Virus record (IMG/VR): IMGVR_UViG_3300037245_001069
Span: 1 to 60,408 of that record
Reading direction: 5' to 3' (one strand)
DNA from: a virus
Length of the DNA: 60,408 bases
The notes under the pieces were generated by a model. That model ran no database searches, was not told the origin of the DNA, and saw only the letters and a list, made by a program, of their open reading frames with translations. Both the position numbers and the translations under genes were made by a program. This document shows, piece after piece, positions 56,019-60,408 of the stretch; positions within the stretch are counted from its first letter, which is position 1, and each line of letters starts with the position of its first letter.

Positions 56019-56720
56019 ATGAAAAAGATATTATTGATATTTGGATTAGTGATTATTTCCTTAATTGGAAATTCTCAGTTAGTAAAAGAAACAGTAAAAG
56101 TTACAGAATATATAATCATACAAGGAGATACTATTCGACTTGATTCTCCTATTGACGGAGAAGTACTGAAAAGGATTGGTGGTGTTTGGACAAATGGAAC
56201 AGGTGGTGCCGGATCAGCAGCAGTAGATTCTTTATTATGGAATTCTACAACCGGAGATTTAGGATGGTACATTAGTGGGAGTATAGCAGGAACGGAATCT
56301 TTAGACGGTAGATATATTGAAATTGTAGGCGGTGATTATTATACACAATCAGAGGTGGATGATATAGTTGCTAACGCAGAGAAAAATGTTTACCATATTA
56401 CCCTCCCTGTTGCTCCAGGGCTTTCTCAAAGTGTATCAGCAGCAGTTGAAAGCTCAGAAGGTACAGATGATGGTAATTATCCGTTTGGATGGACACTGAA
56501 TGCATCTGGAAATGATCTTCAGATATTTCATGGATTGGGCAGATATAGCTATACTGTAAATGTTTTTAGTGACGAATCAGCAGGAATGTGGAGGCAGTAC
56601 AGAAACTTTCAGGAGGGGTATAGCGGAATTCTTCTTGTAGATGAGGACAATATGAACGTTGAGCAGGTGATTACGGATTATCATGACGTTGAAATAAAAA
56701 TAGTAATAGCATTCGAATGA
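56019..56720 (+). CDS. Sec-signal-bearing tail-region protein
   Basis: 233 residues. MKKILLIFGLVIISLIGNSQ is a signal peptide ending SQ. The body is beta-rich with a short YYTQSEVDDIVANAEKNVYH helix. Next to fibre genes. Overlaps the next gene by 4 bases. Confidence 0.7.
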   Translation: MKKILLIFGLVIISLIGNSQLVKETVKVTEYIIIQGDTIRLDSPIDGEVLKRIGGVWTNGTGGAGSAAVDSLLWNSTTGDLGWYISGSIAGTESLDGRYIEIVGGDYYTQSEVDDIVANAEKNVYHITLPVAPGLSQSVSAAVESSEGTDDGNYPFGWTLNASGNDLQIFHGLGRYSYTVNVFSDESAGMWRQYRNFQEGYSGILLVDEDNMNVEQVITDYHDVEIKIVIAFE

Positions 56721-59700
56721 AAAAGTTAATAGTAATATTATTCTTATTGCCTTTGTTTTGTTCTTCTCAGGATGTTGATTATAGTCAATACCTAACTGAT
56801 ATTGCGTGGAGTTCAGAACTTAAAAATGTTATATTAGTAGGCACAGACACATTCTCCGTAGAAGTAAAACCATTGGATACCAGAGAGCCGGGGGCAAGAC
56901 CTTTACTCTATGGTAATTACCTAATGGACAACAGAGGTTTCCGGTATGAAATAATCGATACAACAAGCGAACCTACATTAATTGTGATTGATATTTTACC
57001 AGAAATACAAGGATACGCACCAGCGAATAATAAAATAGGATTTGTTTACCAATCAGCAGGACATGGAGAGAGTAATTCTATTGCCACTCTTGCATATAAA
57101 AAGTTACAAGAATCAGCTTTTGAGTATGGGTATTCTTTGGATATGAATATTATTCATGCTCATGGTATAGAATATGATTCACCATTTAAACGACTCGTAT
57201 TAGGTACAACTTACATTCCTGATGGGTCAGAAGTAAAAGGTACTGTTTATTGGGATGAGGCAAATAGGACATACTCTATCGACTTAGGCAACGGCGTAGC
57301 CTTACAAGTCGGTCAAGAAACCCAAATTCCAGTACATAACAACACAGGATCAGATATAATAAACGGTCGTGTATTGTTCGGTCAAGCTGTTTTTAATGAT
57401 AGGATTACTGTAGGATTAGCTACCAATACAGAAAGATACACAGCTTTATTAATAGCAACTGAGGATATTTTAAACGACACAGACGGTTTAGCGGTCGAGT
57501 TAATCGGTAGGGTGAATGATGTGAATACAGGGAGTTTATCACTCGGTCCTATTTACGTAGATACGTTGGGATTAATAACCAACACACAGCCAGTATTCCC
57601 AGCCTACACTTATTCAATAGGTGCGGTTGTTAAAGTGGGTGTAACTGATGGGATTATCCAATTCAGATCAGACGGAGTTAATTTTTTCAATTCTATTCGA
57701 GATTCGTATGACGGTTCAATTCGCGAGACATTTGACTTTAGAACATTTGTTGAAAATGATACTATCAGGGGAGTTATATCCAATTCAAGAGGTGATTCAA
57801 CAGTAACTCTTGTTTTTTCGTCTGGTTGGTATGATTTTGCAGTACCAGACACAATTAATTTAGTAGCTGGAACTGCTGGACTAACTGGGGTATTACAGGA
57901 TAATTTCGTTTATATTGATGAAGATACAAGAACTTTAATAAACAGCACAAGCGCATTTCCTGAAAATGAATTTGCAAGAGTAGCTGAAATTAATTTATCT
58001 GATACAACGAATACTCGCATAGTAGGGGCTTATGGGAATCAAAATATTAATAATCATTTCAAAACAGATGATGATAACGGTCATTTGATTCATGCTTTTG
58101 ATTGGATAAGGGCGCAAAATGCTGGATGGGCTAGAACAGGATTAGCAGCAACATTGACTGTTGGGGCATCATCATTGCAATGGGCTACCACAGGAGGTAA
58201 AATGAGGCAATTCCATAAGCAAACGATTCCAGCACTTGATATGTCGCTTGGTGATTATATGCTTGTTAAAAACGATCCAGACTATCCATTTATACCTGTT
58301 CTAGATGTAGGTTATTTAACCAAATATTCAGACGGCTCTACATGGAATAATCAATGGGCTCCTTTTGTACTTTGGTTAATTGGGAATAAAACAGGTGAAA
58401 CTTCATTCTTAGTGTTAAATATACCAAGAGATGGGTATCAGACAGAGCAGGGAGCGATAGACGATGACAATGGATATGCTGATTTTAGTATCCCCGACAA
58501 TTTCACGAGTAAAGGAATACTATTAGGAATTTTCAGAATAAGACGTAGTGGTACAAATTACACATTTAATCTAAGTACAGGATATCAAGATTTAAGGGGA
58601 ACAGTACCTAATAATGTAGCTGGCATAGGTGGTGGTTCAAGTGGATTTACCGACTACACTCAATTGAATCAAACACCAGCGGCATTAGAAGCATTAGCAT
58701 TTCAGAGAGTAGACGCAACAGGCGTAACTTTGGAAAATGTATTAGCTGAAAATATTTTATTAACTGAATTCGATTCAACGAACTTCACTTTAAAGATACC
58801 CCAAGTAGTAGGGCTTGTAGATAGCCTAAATATAATAAGAGACACTACGGACGCTTTAAGAGTTGACATAGATCAGAATGCAAGTGATATATCATCTCAG
58901 ACTTGGCAAGATGTAATTGATAATGGAACAGCAACGGTAGATAGTTCTATTACAGTAGAGAATGCATTCCCGTCTTTAAAATTTAAAACAACCAGTCTAT
59001 CTAATTCAGGAGAATTATCATTCGTTAATCCATCGGGTACAACGAGGGCATTTATTAAGTATGATTTTGCAACTGATTTATTAAGTATGCGAGTTGGTGG
59101 ATTAAATGATGCAATGATATTAAATTCGTCAGGAGATATCACTGCATTAGGAGCAGCTACAACAGGAGATGATATCACTATTCAATCAAGTGGCACAGGT
59201 AAGTTATTAAGATTTACAGGGTTTGGATCAGGGCAAAAGATAGGGGTGGAGTTTGGGGCTGTAGGCACTGGCGTATTCTCAGCTTTTGGTTCACCGATGG
59301 AGTTTAACGCTTTTCACGGACATGAATTATACAACAATGCAGGATTAATAGCTAGGATTGGCGATGCCTTTAATAGTTTAAATTCTACATTTGGAGGTGC
59401 AGTTACCGCAGCAAGTCTAAACGCCACCAACGGCGCAACAGTTGGAGATGCACCAGTGCTAGATGATGATGTTGTAAGGCTAATTGAGCTAACTGGAGCA
59501 ACTGAAGATGTTGATTTTAATTCTATTTCAGTAGGCGGAGTTGATATTTCAGACAATAATATCAAAAACGCAAGGGTAACCAACTCAAGCCCAACATTAT
59601 CAGCAACGGACTACACAGTTATTTTAAGCACGACAGGGCCGACAAAGATATTATTCCCAGCAAGTTTTGTTCAGGGTTCTATTTACGTATTCTCGAACAG

Positions 59701-59848
59701 GACAGGGTCTGCGGTTACATTTAGAAATAATGCTGATTCAGCTAATATATCAATAAATACAGCTTCGGCAGCAACCACTTCAATCGCAGCAGGAACTTAC
59801 ATGATGATTCAGTATATAAATGGACTTTGGTATCAAATAGGATCTTAA
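56717..59848 (+). CDS. large tail fibre-like protein with Sec signal peptide
   Basis: 1043 residues. MKKLIVILFLLPLFCSSQ is a signal peptide. The body has fibre-type beta segments, KGTVYWDEANRTYSIDLGNG and QVGQETQIPVHNNTGSDIIN, as in phage fibre shafts, and a coiled region near DSLNIIRDTTDALRVDIDQN. The C-terminal part repeats short Gly/Thr/Ser-rich strands. It probably binds the host receptor. The signal peptide is unusual for a fibre. Confidence 0.7.
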   Translation: MKKLIVILFLLPLFCSSQDVDYSQYLTDIAWSSELKNVILVGTDTFSVEVKPLDTREPGARPLLYGNYLMDNRGFRYEIIDTTSEPTLIVIDILPEIQGYAPANNKIGFVYQSAGHGESNSIATLAYKKLQESAFEYGYSLDMNIIHAHGIEYDSPFKRLVLGTTYIPDGSEVKGTVYWDEANRTYSIDLGNGVALQVGQETQIPVHNNTGSDIINGRVLFGQAVFNDRITVGLATNTERYTALLIATEDILNDTDGLAVELIGRVNDVNTGSLSLGPIYVDTLGLITNTQPVFPAYTYSIGAVVKVGVTDGIIQFRSDGVNFFNSIRDSYDGSIRETFDFRTFVENDTIRGVISNSRGDSTVTLVFSSGWYDFAVPDTINLVAGTAGLTGVLQDNFVYIDEDTRTLINSTSAFPENEFARVAEINLSDTTNTRIVGAYGNQNINNHFKTDDDNGHLIHAFDWIRAQNAGWARTGLAATLTVGASSLQWATTGGKMRQFHKQTIPALDMSLGDYMLVKNDPDYPFIPVLDVGYLTKYSDGSTWNNQWAPFVLWLIGNKTGETSFLVLNIPRDGYQTEQGAIDDDNGYADFSIPDNFTSKGILLGIFRIRRSGTNYTFNLSTGYQDLRGTVPNNVAGIGGGSSGFTDYTQLNQTPAALEALAFQRVDATGVTLENVLAENILLTEFDSTNFTLKIPQVVGLVDSLNIIRDTTDALRVDIDQNASDISSQTWQDVIDNGTATVDSSITVENAFPSLKFKTTSLSNSGELSFVNPSGTTRAFIKYDFATDLLSMRVGGLNDAMILNSSGDITALGAATTGDDITIQSSGTGKLLRFTGFGSGQKIGVEFGAVGTGVFSAFGSPMEFNAFHGHELYNNAGLIARIGDAFNSLNSTFGGAVTAASLNATNGATVGDAPVLDDDVVRLIELTGATEDVDFNSISVGGVDISDNNIKNARVTNSSPTLSATDYTVILSTTGPTKILFPASFVQGSIYVFSNRTGSAVTFRNNADSANISINTASAATTSIAAGTYMMIQYINGLWYQIGS

Positions 59849-59859
59849 ATTAATTAAAT

Positions 59860-60213
59860 ATGAAAGCAATATTAACAAGTTTATTAGTGATTATTTCACT
59901 AGCAAGTTTCGGACAAATCGAAACAAAGTATAGATTAGATATAAGCGATGGAGATTCAACCCTTCAAAAATACACGTATGAAAACCATGTTAAAAGAACT
60001 GGGGATGTAGTTGTATTTTACCAAAAAGAGGTATTCGACTTAGATACTGTACTTCTAAAAAGTAAGAAAATTAGAGTAGGATTATCACTGAATGATTCAA
60101 TTCAAAGTCAACCTATTGAAGACATTCTAAATTTACTCTATAATGTGCAGGATTCTGCTAGGCTCAAAAGAATAATGATTCAAGCGATCAGAAAAGAAAG
60201 AAGAGGAAAATAA
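59860..60213 (+). CDS. Sec-signal-bearing small protein
   Basis: 117 residues. MKAILTSLLVIISLASFGQ is a signal peptide ending GQ. The rest is charged (DISDGDSTLQKYTYENHVKR, QAIRKERRGK). It lies between the fibre and the lysis group. A periplasmic or surface role is likely. Confidence 0.65.
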   Translation: MKAILTSLLVIISLASFGQIETKYRLDISDGDSTLQKYTYENHVKRTGDVVVFYQKEVFDLDTVLLKSKKIRVGLSLNDSIQSQPIEDILNLLYNVQDSARLKRIMIQAIRKERRGK

Positions 60214-60239
60214 TATAAATAATATTAAATTACAAAATC

Positions 60240-60408
60240 ATGAAAATTACAAAAGACAAAAAATTACATTTCGTATTAGGTTTTTTAATCGCATTAGTTG
60301 GCTGTTTTATAGCTTACTTTTTATTGGGAATGAAGGAAAATCCGATCTACTTCGGGGCTGGACTTGCTATATTCGCAGGATTGACAAAAGAAGTAATCTG
60401 GGATAAGA
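60240..60408 (+). CDS. small 3-TM membrane protein, 5' part (gene spans the join)
   Basis: ATG at 60240 (MKITKDKKLHFVLGFLIALV). The frame runs to the window end and continues at 81-187, since 60329-60408 equals 1-80. It lies between the last signal-peptide gene and the lysis genes. See the entry at 1-187. Confidence 0.8.
   Translation, partial: MKITKDKKLHFVLGFLIALVGCFIAYFLLGMKENPIYFGAGLAIFAGLTKEVIWDK
60329..60408. repeat. 80-bp terminal direct repeat, right copy
   Basis: Identical to 1-80; see that entry. The unique sequence length is therefore 60,328 bp. Confidence 0.9.

Noticed and set aside
60241-60408. 80-bp terminal repeat as a physical phage end repeat
   Set aside because: It lies within a coding gene and has the size expected of an assembly overlap; circular closure explains it more simply.
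1-60408. CRISPR array
   Set aside because: No evenly spaced direct repeats of 24-40 bases with unique spacers were seen; the repeats present are inverted module ends or protein-coding repeats.

Overview
This window is the complete genome of a tailed siphovirus-like phage, probably temperate, that infects a member of the Bacteroidota. The first 80 bases (1-80) recur exactly as the last 80 (60329-60408), so the molecule assembled as a circle of 60,328 bp, and one small membrane-protein gene spans the join. Four things point to the host. The base composition is AT-rich. Several promoters fit the Bacteroidota pattern TTG-N19-21-TAnnTTTG. Exported products have signal peptides ending in AQ, SQ or GQ. 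The replication, portal, capsid and tail proteins look like those of Bacteroidota phages. No plasmid or host backbone is present.

Layout. (1) 60240-1938, plus strand: small membrane proteins, an NlpC/P60-like endolysin and a 3-TM holin form the lysis end of the late operon. It closes at a bidirectional terminator at 1956-1978. (2) 2007-22925, minus strand: the early region. It starts with a tyrosine recombinase (2388-3218). Next is an array of one-gene modules bounded by inverted repeats (about 3250-5850). Then come replication genes (DnaC-like loader, initiator-like protein), nucleases (RusA, HNH, PD-(D/E)XK), a RecT/exonuclease recombination pair, and about 25 small unrecognised genes. Several of those small genes are preceded by a recurring hairpin leader. 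(3) 22926-23349: divergent promoter region. (4) 23350-34580, plus strand: small terminase subunit, then a 10.7 kb accessory island with a nucleotidyltransferase-like protein, two DNA methyltransferases, HNH and GIY-YIG endonucleases, a minus-strand membrane-protein pair and a DnaQ-like exonuclease. (5) 34580-60240, plus strand: large terminase, portal, prohead protease, major capsid protein, head-tail connectors, tail tube, overlapping tail chaperones, tape measure (1156 aa), distal tail and tip proteins, fibres.

How it works together. The early leftward genes supply integration, helicase loading and annealing-type recombination (exonuclease + RecT + resolvase). The methyltransferases probably protect phage DNA. 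The rightward operon packages and builds a long non-contractile tail, then lyses the cell. No CI-type repressor was recognised, so temperate growth is inferred only from the integrase.

Most interesting points: (a) two HNH genes lie out of frame inside one methyltransferase gene, each with its own promoter, while the methyltransferase frame stays open through both; (b) a cassette-like array has modules that share ends (AACGTT...GTTAGCGGT) but carry different genes, and the same 9-mer bounds a reverse-oriented gene pair 25 kb away; (c) the large terminase carries a second, catalytically degenerate nuclease-like domain; (d) four genes in the virion region encode Sec signal peptides; (e) a noncoding element contains an acceptor-plus-T-arm minihelix; (f) many accessory genes have promoters placed so close to the ATG that their mRNAs should be leaderless.
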